DNA of 26,643 nt from Isoetes engelmannii (lineage: Eukaryota; Streptophyta; Lycopodiopsida; Isoetales; Isoetaceae): positions 1 to 26,643 of the forward strand of contig JAANSK020106684.1 in assembly GCA_011763485.2 (NCBI GenBank), read 5' to 3'. The stretch's first letter is position 1, and each line of letters begins with the position of its first letter. Below are positions 1 through 10,064 of the stretch, one piece after another. The notes beneath the pieces were generated by a model that saw only the letters and a list, made by a program, of their open reading frames with translations, made no database searches and had not been told where the DNA came from. Made by a program: the position numbers and the translations under genes.

Positions 1-1350
1 TTAGAATTGGAAATTTTTTTTGAGGGAATCTTTCAAACGCACTTCTTAAATTAGTGCGTTTCAATTCAAACATTGTTCTTCACTTGGAGAAAGAAAGAAC
101 ACACAAAATATCACTATCTCTGTTTCCGACGGAAAAAAAAAAAAAAAAAAAAAAATATTATTGGAAAAAAAAAACTAAGGTAGGCCTATCTCTAGATGCA
201 GAAATCATCCAAATTCTAATGATTAAGAACGCTTGTTGCTGCAGTACGGCTCCAGGGATTAGATTCTGGACAATAGCAGAGGTAAAAACCTCTGCCTCAT
301 CCATTGAATTGGGCTCCTGTCCCAAAGTGCCAGCAGGAGCACCTAGTCACCATCCTAGCGATCGTATGAGAGGCTCCATCAACAACGAACAATTGCATTC
401 CCTAACTCCAACTTCGCTCTTAACTAGGCCTTCCAGCTCGTCACATGCAAGTTGTGGTCCTATTCATACATGTCAACCATCCCTTCAAGTTCTCTCTATG
501 GCAACTCAAGGCCTTTTCCTACAACCCAATAGTTACTATCGGTTGACGTCTTTTGTTCACAAGAATATTGTCGTAGTACGACTTGCCATTATTTCTCCCA
601 TAATCATCAACAAATTTCAGGATACTCTAGTCATGAAAATTAAGAAGGGAAGCATTTTTTACATCCATTATTTACATAGAATGGAATGGAATAGAATAAA
701 ATAGAATAAATTATATAGCCAACCACTATCGGTGCGAAACATATCTTTTCGACAACAGCAAAATCACGATCAGTCGTCGAGAAGCTACAAACCATCCACT
801 CCTACGAAGAAGCTATATACCAAAAGGCTTGTCCCCTAATTTTGTGGTGTTTAAAGTTTGAACTTTTAGAATTTATAAAGTCTGAATACCTATTGAGGTT
901 GCCTGCTTATAAGACACTTTAAATGTTCCCCCCACCAACAACAGAAGGGGATGATAAATCGAGTTGTTTAAGGAGGAAACCTGGATTGCCATCAGTGTCA
1001 TCTCAAAATCTAACACATCACACTTAATCGATAAAATGCAATATAATGGAAGCAGGATAGGGCCCAGAATGAAGAGATATACAGGATAGGTCCCATAATG
1101 AAGAGATGTAGGAGAATCATTAACAAGAACGTGCTCTGGGAATTGAAGTCATCCATTTAAAACACTGAAGACGAGTTTCATGGAGTGCAAGTTGGGAGGA
1201 ATAAAAATTCAGAGGAAGGAAGCTGGGAACTGGCTTCGATTCTGACTTCATGTGACGTATAGGGGCTTAGTCTACTCTTAATATCAGTATATATATGAAT
1301 ACATAAAATCCATAAGGGAGCCCACATGGAGGCTTATCCAATTTTAGCGT
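1..1350. other. Gene-free AT-rich flank
   Basis: I see no gene here. The stretch is AT-rich and carries a run of about 22 A near 133-155, an imperfect GAATA-type repeat near 678-712 and a short duplication at 1053-1109. The open frame across 54-704 has a lysine run that is simply the poly(A) tract, and it resembles no family I know. The A-tract could mark an old retroposon 3' end, but no body can be assigned. Confidence 0.5.
1053..1109. repeat. 29-bp imperfect tandem duplication
   Basis: Two adjacent units with a 29-base period share CAGGATAGG-CCCA-AATGAAGAGAT with a few substitutions. It lies in the non-coding flank about 1.2 kb upstream of the SAP30-like gene. No function is evident. Confidence 0.7.
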
Positions 1351-1361
1351 CCAGTCGGCAG

Positions 1362-1381
1362 TGACGTGGTCATCCACGTCA
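1362..1381. promoter_or_regulatory. ACGT-core palindrome, candidate bZIP site
   Basis: TGACGTGG at 1362-1369 and CCACGTCA at 1374-1381 are perfect reverse complements separated by TCAT. Each half holds an ACGT core of the kind plant bZIP factors bind (G-box / as-1 hybrid type). The site is about 450 bases upstream of the TATA-like box at 1819, so it may be a distal promoter element of the SAP30-like gene. The arrangement is seen directly; the role is inference. Confidence 0.4.
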
Positions 1382-1818
1382 TCAAGCAATTTTAACGGCT
1401 TCTCCCGCCGCAAACGCAAGAAGCCACACATGCAAACGACAAAAATAAAAGTTACTTTCCCGCGACTCGGTTTTATCTTAGGATAAAAAAAGATTACTAT
1501 TTACTCCCCATAAGTCCGGGAGTCGTGGATACTATTCTTGCATACTGTACACGTGGTCTTTTATTACTGCACGTTATTTTGGTTAATCGTATTTAATTCT
1601 CTTTTTTTTACCAGTAGTACTTACCCACGGACTTCAACTTTTGTTCCAACCCAATTTAGTCGCATCGTATTATTAATATTATAATATATCCGGACCCGAA
1701 CGTTACTATCCAATATACCCTAATTCTGAACCGGGCTTTGGCCTCTTTTAAATACTTTGCGCCTTCACAGAAGGAAAAGGAAGTTAAAGCGCTGGTCCTT
1801 TTTCTCGCGCAACAGGCC

Positions 1819-1827
1819 TATAAAATA
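1819..1827 (+). promoter_or_regulatory. TATA-like box upstream of the SAP30-like gene
   Basis: TATAAAATA stands about 490 bases before the start codon at 2315, in a locally less AT-rich stretch. If it is used, transcription would start near 1850 and leave a leader of about 465 bases, unless an unseen leader intron shortens it. An alternative AT-rich tract, ATTATAATATATCC, lies near 1678-1691. Confidence 0.35.
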
Positions 1828-1857
1828 TATCGTGAAAGCTTGGTCCCTTTTGGAGAA

Positions 1858-2172
1858 ATGGGAAGCTTTAGACCTGTTGCCGTGCTCCTTTGTATTTTCA
1901 TCGAGCCTGTGTTTTTTCGCTGCTGCTATTGTTGTTATTCTTTTGTGTGTTTTGTCGTGGCCAACGTCGTCGCCGGAGCCTTGATTTTCGCCGATCTACT
2001 GGCCAGTGGGTTAATCCTCAGACTCTGCATATCCTTTGATCGGATTGGGCTTGTTGAAATCTTCAATTTGAGATTAGGATCGCCGTGTTTGAAGCAGAAT
2101 GCAATTTTTAAGAAGAGCCAGAAGAATTGGGAGCTGCATTGGCCGGAATTGGAATCGTTACAAGCTTCTTAA
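1858..2172 (+). other. Long upstream ORF in the leader (104 codons)
   Basis: The ATG at 1858 lies about 30 bases after the TATA-like box and opens a 104-codon frame that ends before the main start at 2315. The predicted peptide is hydrophobic and Cys/Val/Leu-rich at its N-terminal half and matches nothing I know. If the TATA box is used, this frame sits in the 5' leader and could dampen translation of the SAP30-like protein. It may equally be chance, or be removed by a leader intron. Confidence 0.25.
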
Positions 2173-2314
2173 AATGTTTTGCTGATGCTTAGGATCAACT
2201 ACCGGATTGGAATGCAAGTAGGAAGAAAAGGAGGAATTGAATGGTGGGATCTCCTTGAATTGGGTAGAATTGTTTCTTGATCTATAAACAATTGGATTAT
2301 TTACGGAAAAGGTA

Positions 2315-4581
2315 ATGCTGGATTCACAAGACGGCCCTCAGGGCGTGTTTACTGGAAGCTACTTCCCTCACAATAATCATTCTTGTGAGGAGATTAATAC
2401 TACAGCTGAAGAAGAGGAGCTTTCTGTGCTGCCGAGACATACTAAAGTTATTGTTACGGGCAATAACCGGACCAAGTCTGTGCTTGTTGGGCTCCATGGT
2501 GTGGTTAAGAAAGCAGTGGGACTCGGTGGATGGCATTGGCTGGTATTAATATTTTCCATTAGCTTTCTGCTGTCAATGCTGAATGATAGTAGCAATGTTT
2601 CCTTGTTTTAAATTTAGGAAATGTGTAAGAAAGTTGAGGGGTCAGCTTTTCCGTTAATCGGATTAGAATCCCTTTGTATGTAATTTCTAATACGCATCTT
2701 ACTTTGGAAAAGGGGAGGGGGGAAGTCATGCATGATTGCTTAGTCTGCATGCATAAGCTAATTCTAAATGGGTTCTTCTGATTGTCTAAAAGGAAGTAGG
2801 TTCGGCAATCTGCATGCATTAACTTTTATCTTATGAAGTATCTTGCAATGGGCGATTAGATCTGCTTTAAAAGATGAATTTACGACTTTAAATATGGTGA
2901 GTAATATGACTGAGAATTCTGTGACTAGGTTCTTACTAATGGCGTCGAAGTAAAGCTTCAGCGAAATGCTTTAAGCGTTATTGAAGCCCCTACAGGACAT
3001 GAAGAGGATGATCTTGAAATCCCTTTCCCCAATGAATCTGTTATAGGTGAGTGCTAGTTCTGATATACTATACTATGGCTTCATGCATGGACATTATATG
3101 CATGAATTTCTTATGCTTTTGAAATGGACAAAATGTTCTTTTTCTGATCATCATAATTCAGTAGATGACTTTCCACGAACATTCAAGCCGCGGGTGAGAC
3201 CGCACAAGCCTCCTCCACCAGATGTGCCAAAGGGTGCTGATAGTCCCCCGGATTCTGAATCTCCTCCATCCAAGCGGCCAACTGAAAAGAAGGTGGATCC
3301 AAACTGCAAAGCATCACAGAACCCTCAACTGGTAATGTCCTTATTCCATGTAAAAAGAAGGTTGTTTTCTTTGTTATTTTTTGCCATGATGGGATCAAGA
3401 ATTTATTTATTGTGGGTGGTTGATAATCTGCAGACAGTTGATTTAAGCAAATTGGATACAGCGGCCCTTCGAAGATATAGGAGGCACTTTAAACTAGTAT
3501 GGTTGCATGTTCTTTTATCTACTTCTTCAATTATCTTATGGAAATATGTTCACTCATCTTCTATTTTTTGGGCTTGGAAGTTTGATGTAGGTCCGAGTTC
3601 GCCAAAAGAGCAGCTGCTACAAGCAGTTTCAAAGCATTTTGTGTCACATGTAAGGATCTATTACTTTTCTCCTCGCTTTTATGCACTTTTTCTAGATTGC
3701 TTGAATGTGTTGAACTGGCTTCAGTTGAAGTTCCATACAGTATGTTCTATTTTGAATTGGCCAGACAACTTGCTAGATAATGGAGGGTTTACGGCACATC
3801 CAATTTAAGCATGGCTGTTGAGTTAGCCGAGGGCACCTTTTTAATGCCAAATTTATGCCAGCATATTTGCAAAGGCGTGAACAGCTAAGTTTTACGTTCT
3901 GCAACAGTAGTGGAACTTAGGCAACAGTAGTGCAACTTAAAAGCACTATTTGGGGCAACCTCCTGAGATTACTCAAGTTGTCATTATTGCTTTTGTAAAA
4001 AGACCAGGAGAAAATAACAGACATCTATCATTTCATTTTTGGGGCATATGGGTGAATATTCTAAGCTTGTGAGACATTGCCATTTTCCTCAGCTTATTTT
4101 TATTTTCCGCAGCTCCAGATAAAGATGGAGCTACCAAGCTGAGAAGCATGGATATGCATATCCAGTTTTTTAGCAAAAGTTCCATGATGTTGCAAGGTGA
4201 GTTGGAGCTCCAGCTGTCTTGCAAAACGGCTGGTGAGAGTCCTATTGTGAGGAGAGATATGAAGATGGTTGTTCTCAGATTGTTAGGTTGCTTGCCTTTG
4301 AAGGAACACATCAGCTAGCTGCTAAACAGATACATTTGGGTAGATGCCAAACATATACTTTTTGGTCCATTTTCTATAAATCCAATTTTAGCCTTATTGG
4401 TCTCTGCATGATTTTTCGGCTGCAGGATTTGGATAGCCATTTTAGCTATAAAACGATGTTTGTTTTTTACCAAATGCTTGTCTGTAGTTTCTTAACATTG
4501 AAATGGTCTTGATTTCAGCAACCAGACGAAGTTGAGATCATAACAGGCTTCTTGCAAAATGTGAAGCGGCAACGGACATAA
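2315..4581 (+). CDS. AFR: SAP30-like histone deacetylase complex subunit (AFR1/AFR2 class)
   Basis: Six coding exons: 2315-2542, 2929-3046, 3165-3331, 3434-3496, 3581-3649 and 4519-4581, joined at GT-AG introns with frame kept, giving 235 residues. The C-terminus (about 172-233) is the SAP30 Sin3-binding domain: LDTAALRRYRRHFKL, then PKEQLLQAVSKHFVSH, then DEVEIITGFLQNVKR, split over the last three small exons. The N-terminus (1-115) has the block conserved in plant AFR proteins (PHNNHSCEEI, GLGGWHWL, NGVEVKLQRNALSV). Residues 116-170 form a proline-rich, charged linker. In Arabidopsis, AFR1/AFR2 belong to SIN3-type histone deacetylase complexes that repress FT; the same nuclear corepressor role is inferred here. 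The start is the first ATG ahead of the conserved block. The last intron, 868 bases, is much the longest. No break is seen, so the gene looks functional. Confidence 0.9.
3901..3939. repeat. Short tandem pair in the last intron of the SAP30-like gene
   Basis: GCAACAGTAGTGGAACTTA at 3901-3919 recurs at 3921-3939 with one substitution, a 20-base period. It lies in the 868-base intron, which otherwise holds nothing recognisable. Confidence 0.7.
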
Positions 4582-5720
4582 TTCTGAAGCAGCATTATTA
4601 ACTTATGACGTTGAAGACAGGCAACAAAAATTTCAGAGTTGATCAATCCATTTGGGAGGAAATGCCCGCATGTTCTCCTCAATCTATTCACTGCTGTGTA
4701 TATGTAGGCTTAAGGCCATGTCTCTGAGTGATAACGTTTGATTTTTCGAGAGTCGCAGGAGTAGGTTGCAGGCATGTGGTTTCCTTCCAGGGAATATTTA
4801 CTATAAACCACCTTGTACATAACCAGTTTGAAAAAGTCTTTGAGCAGAAATTGTTCTTCAGCTGTTTTTCCTCTGTTGCTGGTAAAGTTGACATTTTCAA
4901 CCATCTATTGGGTGTCTTTTCAACCATCTATTGGGTTAAATGGACGCTAAAAAACTTATTTTTCTTCTTTAATAATCTGCTTGACACCAAATCTTTCAAA
5001 CCTTAGCAGTTTGGATTAGGAAGTTCAATTTGGATTAACAGGTTCGTGCACGTTATATTATCTACTCTTAAGACCAAATTAAAAATCCCTAGTTGACTAG
5101 TTTGGAGATTAACTAGCATACGTTGCTGTCACATTTATTTGCCTTAATTTACGAACAATAAGCCGCCAGGTAGGGAAGACACATTTTCCTTGTGTACGTT
5201 TATTAAGGAATAAGCCGCAATAACGTTATACCTTGATATTTGGGATCTTGAAAATATTTTTTTAGTCTTGCACATGCACGTAATTTGGTTTTTTTCAATT
5301 AAACCATTTATGTGGTCGTCTCATTATGTTTCCTTGATTTGAGGTGTTAAGCCAACCAACCTTAGGGTATTAGTCAACAAAAGCCATTGAAATTTTGTTG
5401 TACAACGTCATTCTCTTATTTCATCACATTTTCATTCCACACCTAATTTATTGTACTTATTGTAGGAGTATCTTTTTGTGGCTTGTGTCACAATGCTTTT
5501 AGTGGCTTGGGATATTCCCTTTGATTGGTCCGTCAATCGATGAAGTAATAGCTTGCTAAGTTCATTCGGAAATCCTTTAATGGCTACCAATCTCCAACAA
5601 CTGAATTCATTAGATATTGGTTCAAAAAGAGTCATCCTTTTAGCATGTAACGTTCCTTGACCACCCCGGCCTAACCAACTGGCCAAAACATCCGGATGTT
5701 CATGGGAAATCCATCTCACC
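4582..5720. other. 3' flank of the SAP30-like gene, AT-rich intergenic
   Basis: The 3' UTR of the SAP30-like gene starts here, and its end cannot be placed. A 20-base unit, TTTTCAACCATCTATTGGGT, occurs twice at 4894-4913 and 4917-4936. From about 5000 to 5430 the DNA is AT-rich with no reading frame. The part after about 5460 may already belong to the LINE remnant that follows, but no domain is recognisable there. Confidence 0.5.
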
Positions 5721-5723
5721 CTT

Positions 5724-6893
5724 TTGTGGTGGTATCAGGAAACGCCACACCAAGATCTACTCGAGCCGTCTCCCATGGGTTCGTTACAGAATAATTATCA
5801 GCATTCCTTCCCAGACTTAGCCTACCATTCCTTCAGTGTAGCTTCTAATACTTCCCAGCTGACGAGGAATCTATTTAAGGCTTGGAACACAGTGGCACCT
5901 TCTTTTATCCATAAATCTTTAGGGAATGAAGGTGGTACCTCCATATTTTGGTCTCACATCTTTGGCAAAAATGGTTATGGCTGTCTACCTGAGGAACACC
6001 CTAAGAGCTATAGAAAGTGGGAGAATGCGGGGCTATCAATCCTGGCAGACTTGTGGAACTCTAAAAGATTGAGACATTGGAATGGGTTCAGCGCCTTGGC
6101 ATTAATACCTTAGCAGATGAGCTCCTCTATAAACACATCATTTTCAGACTTGCCGCACTGTCTGCAACCTCCGTGACTCTTCAAACTGGGTCCCAAGGAA
6201 GTTCATGTGTCTACAGTAGCTCTAAAGCTTATAGAGCTATTTGTGACCCGAAATCTGAAAAGTTGGCATCTAAACGGAATATTGCTACTAATGAGTTCAT
6301 CAAAACCCTTAAGAATTGCTGGAAGACTTATTCTATGCCTAAGATCCAAATGTTTGTTTGGCTTGTTTTTCGTTTAGCTATTCCTTTAAAATGCTTCTTT
6401 ACAAAAATATTTAGGAGTTCTGAGCCTGACTACGATATAATGTGTGACATGTGTAGAAGAACTGCTGAGTCCATCAGCCATATATTCAAATGTCCGCAAG
6501 TGATTCCTTTCTGGAACTGGCTAGACCATATCATGCGCCATGCTGGTCTAAGGATCAATTTCTGTGACTCCCCCTATCATTTCTTTAAGGGTAGCAACAT
6601 TTTTGTCAACACCTTGGGACAAATTACTTTGGTGTAAATGGAAGTTCAGAAATGCAATCACAATTGGGAAAAGGAATTTGAGTACTTCGTGTTTGAAATT
6701 CTTATTTGTGGTTGAGTTAACTTCTTGTACTATGATGCATAGATCCAAAAAAGGAGATGACTTTGATAGGAAATGGCTAGCTTTTGGTAGGTATGTTGGT
6801 CACCTAAAAATTTTCCAGTGCAAGCACATTGAGTTGTCTTCTAATGACTTCCTTGATTTCAGATATGTTGAATATCTTGACAGGTTCGCTTAA
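5724..6893 (+). mobile_element. LINE (non-LTR) retrotransposon remnant, 3' part with RT-associated zinc finger
   Basis: Two overlapping frames, 5724-6113 and 6077-6637, together read as the C-terminal region of a plant LINE polyprotein, so a frameshift lies near 6080-6110. The first has features of the post-RT region (SIFWSHIFGKNGYG, then HPKSYRKWENAG). The second carries the zf-RVT module: PKIQMFVWLVFRLAIPLK, then CDMC near 6443-6454, then SHIFKCP with its His and Cys near 6479-6493, followed by FWNWLDHI. The catalytic RT (FADD-type box) and endonuclease are absent. A third frame at 6564-6893 probably continues the tail after another frameshift. 6900-7250 has no clear domain. This is a dead 3' fragment. 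Confidence 0.7.
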
Positions 6894-7278
6894 TGGCCAC
6901 CCGGAGTTTGATGACATTTCTGACAATGAAGCTTGGGTCTAGTTAACAATCCTTGGCCAGCACACTCCTTGGTTTTGTTGTGGCAAAATTCAAAGACATC
7001 CTTTTAGATGGCTATCAGGCTTGGATTCTAGAGATCCTGCTTTTCTCATTTAGTGCATTCATGTCTCCTACACAGTATACGACTTTTAGGAACAACTATC
7101 TTTTCCATCTGGGCAGATTTGTAGGTGAGGGGACAAATGCAATGCAACAAATTAACTTTCACTTCCTTTGGATCTACATTCACCGTTGGACTGACATCTC
7201 ATGGCAATCCCTTCCTGTTCTGAAACTTTAATTTGATAACAAATAAGAAAGCGGATCGCACCATGCGAATTTAGTGTG

Positions 7279-8515
7279 CTACATTTCTTTTTGCATATGT
7301 GCTATCCGTTTGGTGTGATCCCTACTCGCTAGTATATTGTACATGAGGATGCGATCCAACCCCAAAGGGCAGAGTTGATGCCGCTCGTCCATGCCTTCCT
7401 GGAGATATGACCTACGAGTTCCCACTGCATCGGTGCTCAACAAGAGATGCAGTGGCTGGTTCGACACTACCAGGTGAGGATACCGTGCATGAATCTGTGC
7501 ATATGAGGAGCAGGTCTGCAACACATGATGCTCATCCTCAATGACCCTTTGGCGGCAGCACTGGCAAGGCATGTCCTCACGTGCCTCCCTTGCCCATCCG
7601 CCCGTTTCAATACGGAGGCAATGCCCACCCGTGCAAATGGAGGCTATCAGCCTGCGCTTCTTCATGGATAGAAGGGTGCGCAGGTACTATTGTGGCCCAT
7701 GCGTGAGTGTGGGATTGACCTGTTGTCTGTAGTGTGCCAGCTTGACCTGTGTCAGAGCCTCGGCGTCCCAGAGCTTGCTAAAAAAACAAGCGTCCAATTA
7801 GGTTTTCAATTCCTGTTATTCCTTCTTTCTGCGGACCCGACCGCACCTGTGTGCTTGGACATACCATTGGGATAGCCATTGTGCCTGTCTATCCTTCCAG
7901 CACGCTTTAAGATGTTGCGGGCCCATCAAGACTGCTAGGGCCACCTTAGGTAGTCGGTCATCCTCCATGTAATCTACCTTCTGAAAGTACAGGAGTTGGC
8001 GGCACATAGCTGCTCTTTGAAGTGAGAGGAAACCTGTTTTTTGGAGGAGTATCTGATACGGCACCGTGGACTTCACCCCGAGTGCATGTGCCAAGAAAGC
8101 CTTCTGTACTCGTTCTAGGTCACCCTACGTAATGGCAGATATGTCCGGGCCCCAAACTTCCACCCCATACAAGAGAACTGGCTCAACCAAAGCTCTAAAC
8201 AGGTGTGATTGATGATCCCAGGTATACAGCTCTGCCTAGTGACTACTGTTCGGCATGGCATGTAAGGCCTTCCAGCCTGTTGATCCATAGTCGGATGCAG
8301 CTATCCCAGTGCGTGGTAGTGGAGAACTCAATTCCCAAATACTTGTAGGCGGGAGTTACTTCGATGGCTTGTCCCTGGTACGTGAAGGAGGGTGGTCTTG
8401 GGTGACGGGAGGATGACACGAGCAGGACCTTAGTCTTAGCCTAGTTGACTCGCATGCTGGTGTACTGGCAAAAAGTGGCAAGAGCATCCAAATGGTGTTG
8501 CATGTCTTCTGGGAT
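7279..8515 (-). mobile_element. 5'-truncated LINE remnant, RT thumb region to C-terminus
   Basis: Read on the minus strand from about 8510, broken frames give the distal RT region: a FCQYTSMRVN-x-AKTKV segment, then AYKYLGIEFSTTTHWD, then ALVEPVLLYGVEVWG, then LERVQKAFLAHALGVKS, then an IETGGW region and a CQCC-x-EDEHHVLQTC zinc-finger-like end. This order is typical of LINE proteins. The RT catalytic core and the endonuclease are missing, as expected for 5' truncation. At least three in-frame stops or frameshifts occur (8455, 8240 and 8129 regions). The type differs from the plus-strand LINE at 5.7-6.9 kb. No clear poly(A) end is visible near 7260. Confidence 0.8.
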
Positions 8516-8516
8516 G

Positions 8517-8650
8517 TAAAATCCTAGTCTTAGATACATGAACACATCATTTGAGCAGAATATAATTTGAACATTCAGTCTTCAAATAGATAACAGTAAA
8601 CTTATAGCAAATAAAACCAAATTACCATTGAATGAAAGTCATTGAGAAAT
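8517..8650 (-). repeat. Copy of the 3' end and flank of the gene at 12.4-13.1 kb
   Basis: This stretch matches 12289-12416 in the same orientation, with roughly 90% identity by eye and one 8-base insertion (GAAAGTCA region). A shared core is AGCAAATAAAACC. In the gene copy the match covers the stop-codon region and the start of the 3' UTR. Here it joins directly, within a few bases, to the truncated 5' end of the minus-strand LINE. See the finding on a possible chimeric retroposition. Confidence 0.8.
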
Positions 8651-9367
8651 CAAATAACGGATCCTTGAATTGTTGGCTTTTTCTCCTTCCTCTAGCTCTT
8701 TTTTTCTAGCGGAAAGGTTTGGAGTAGAATTCCCAAAAAGAATAGAGTGAGTTGATCTGAAATTTACAAGTTCATTGATAATATATGGGACTGCTTGAGA
8801 TGTCGAGCTAGGGAATTTCTGAACAGGATGATGCTTACATATCTTGAGCCGGACTTTAGAGAGGAGTCTGGTGGCTGGGCTTTGTGTCTAGAAAATACAG
8901 GCTAATTGTTATATATCTCGACAATGCATCATTTCATACAATTTCCTACATCAGTGTCAGTTTTAATGGTTGATGAAACTGCTGTTTTGGTTCAAATTTT
9001 GGAAGCAGGTGCAGCATCTTTGAGCAGCATGCCAGGCTGCTCATCTTACTCTTTCTCTCTCTATTCTTCTCCACACTTGTGAGAGGTTTTCTATTGTGCA
9101 ATCAAGACTTATCTGCGGTTTCTTGAAAAGTTTGTACTTGGCTCCTATAGTACTCCATCTAGTTGGGAAGATTGGCCTTGATCATGTAGTACTAGTTGGA
9201 TAGAAGAAGAAGTTGAGAAAGACATATTAGTACAGAAGCTATAGATATGAAATCTGATCTTTATGAAATCTCTATGCAGAAACTTTGGCTGGTCTATGAG
9301 AGGCCATACGTTGTAATTCTTACGATCTGTTTAACATAAAATTTATTTCCTTCAAAAAAATAAAAAA
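8651..9367 (+). other. Non-coding stretch ending in CCTTC plus an A-rich tail
   Basis: No reading frame or domain is recognisable. The stretch ends TTTATTTCCTTC followed by an A-rich run (9354-9367), which looks like the 3' end of a plus-strand non-LTR retroposon. The same CCTTC-poly(A) terminus is seen on the minus strand at 20102-20117 and 26601-26629. Confidence 0.4.
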
Positions 9368-9409
9368 TTGTTTGTTTTAGATAGTGCAGATGAAAGATAT
9401 AGCATCTCC

Positions 9410-10062
9410 AATGTAAAGGAAGAGGGGGTGGCCACATTCAAGTAGGAAATGGAGATTCGCAAAGAAGAGAAGATGTTGGAGTTCTTGGGTTATTTGACCT
9501 AGAAGGCAAAATAATTAACTCGAAGAATGTACTTTGTGTACCTAGTGTAGTAAGAAATTTGATAGACTTGGGCTTTAAAGTGGTATGTGACCAAGCAGAT
9601 TATGAAGTGTTCCATGGTTTTCTTGGAAAAAGAGTTGGGCAACTTATTTGGATTAAGTTCTGGATTTTTGGAAAGCATTTATATTGTGACATATGCAAAT
9701 ATTGAAATTTGGCATGAGAGATTTCGCCATAAAATTTTTAAGAACGCTGAAAGATGATAGAGAAAGGCCTAATTAGTTCATTGATAAAAGCAAGTGGGAA
9801 TGTTTGCAATGGATGCATGTTAGGAAAAAGTTGCAGGTTACCTTTTAAGAAGTCATACAAGCGTGCAAAAGAAGTGCTTGAGTTGGTGCATACTGACCTA
9901 TGTGGACCACTCAATGTCACTGGCATAACAGGTTTATTACTTTATAGACGATTTCAATACAACAACAAAATTGTATTGCAAGCCAAAGGTCTAGCTTTGG
10001 AGGCATTTGAACAAATACTATTGTCTTTAATAGTTTCTTCCAAAGAAAAAAACGTTTGTTAA
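9410..10062 (+). mobile_element. Ty1/copia remnant: protease-to-integrase fragment
   Basis: The first part reads HIQVGNGD, then a KNVLCVPSVVRNLIDLG segment, which is the copia region between protease and integrase. After stops, the frame at 9754 gives the integrase N-terminal zinc-finger part CNGCMLGKSCRLPFKKS and ELVHTDLCGPLNVTG, a copia signature. An integrase-core start (FIDDFNTTTK in another frame, near 9945) follows and ends near 10060, where the inverted second copy begins. Stops and frameshifts make it inactive. LTRs are not visible at either side. Confidence 0.8.
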
Positions 10063-10064
10063 GC

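Noticed and set aside
54-704. 216-codon plus-strand frame
   Set aside because: Its lysine run is a genomic poly(A) tract, no domain is recognisable, and the composition reads as chance translation.
1738-1857. Extension of the leader ORF upstream of 1858
   Set aside because: It would need a TTG start and runs through the TATA-like box; the ATG at 1858 is the only credible start.
3047-3808. 253-codon frame across part of the SAP30-like gene
   Set aside because: It reads through introns 2 to 5; the conserved protein is recovered only by splicing at GT-AG borders.
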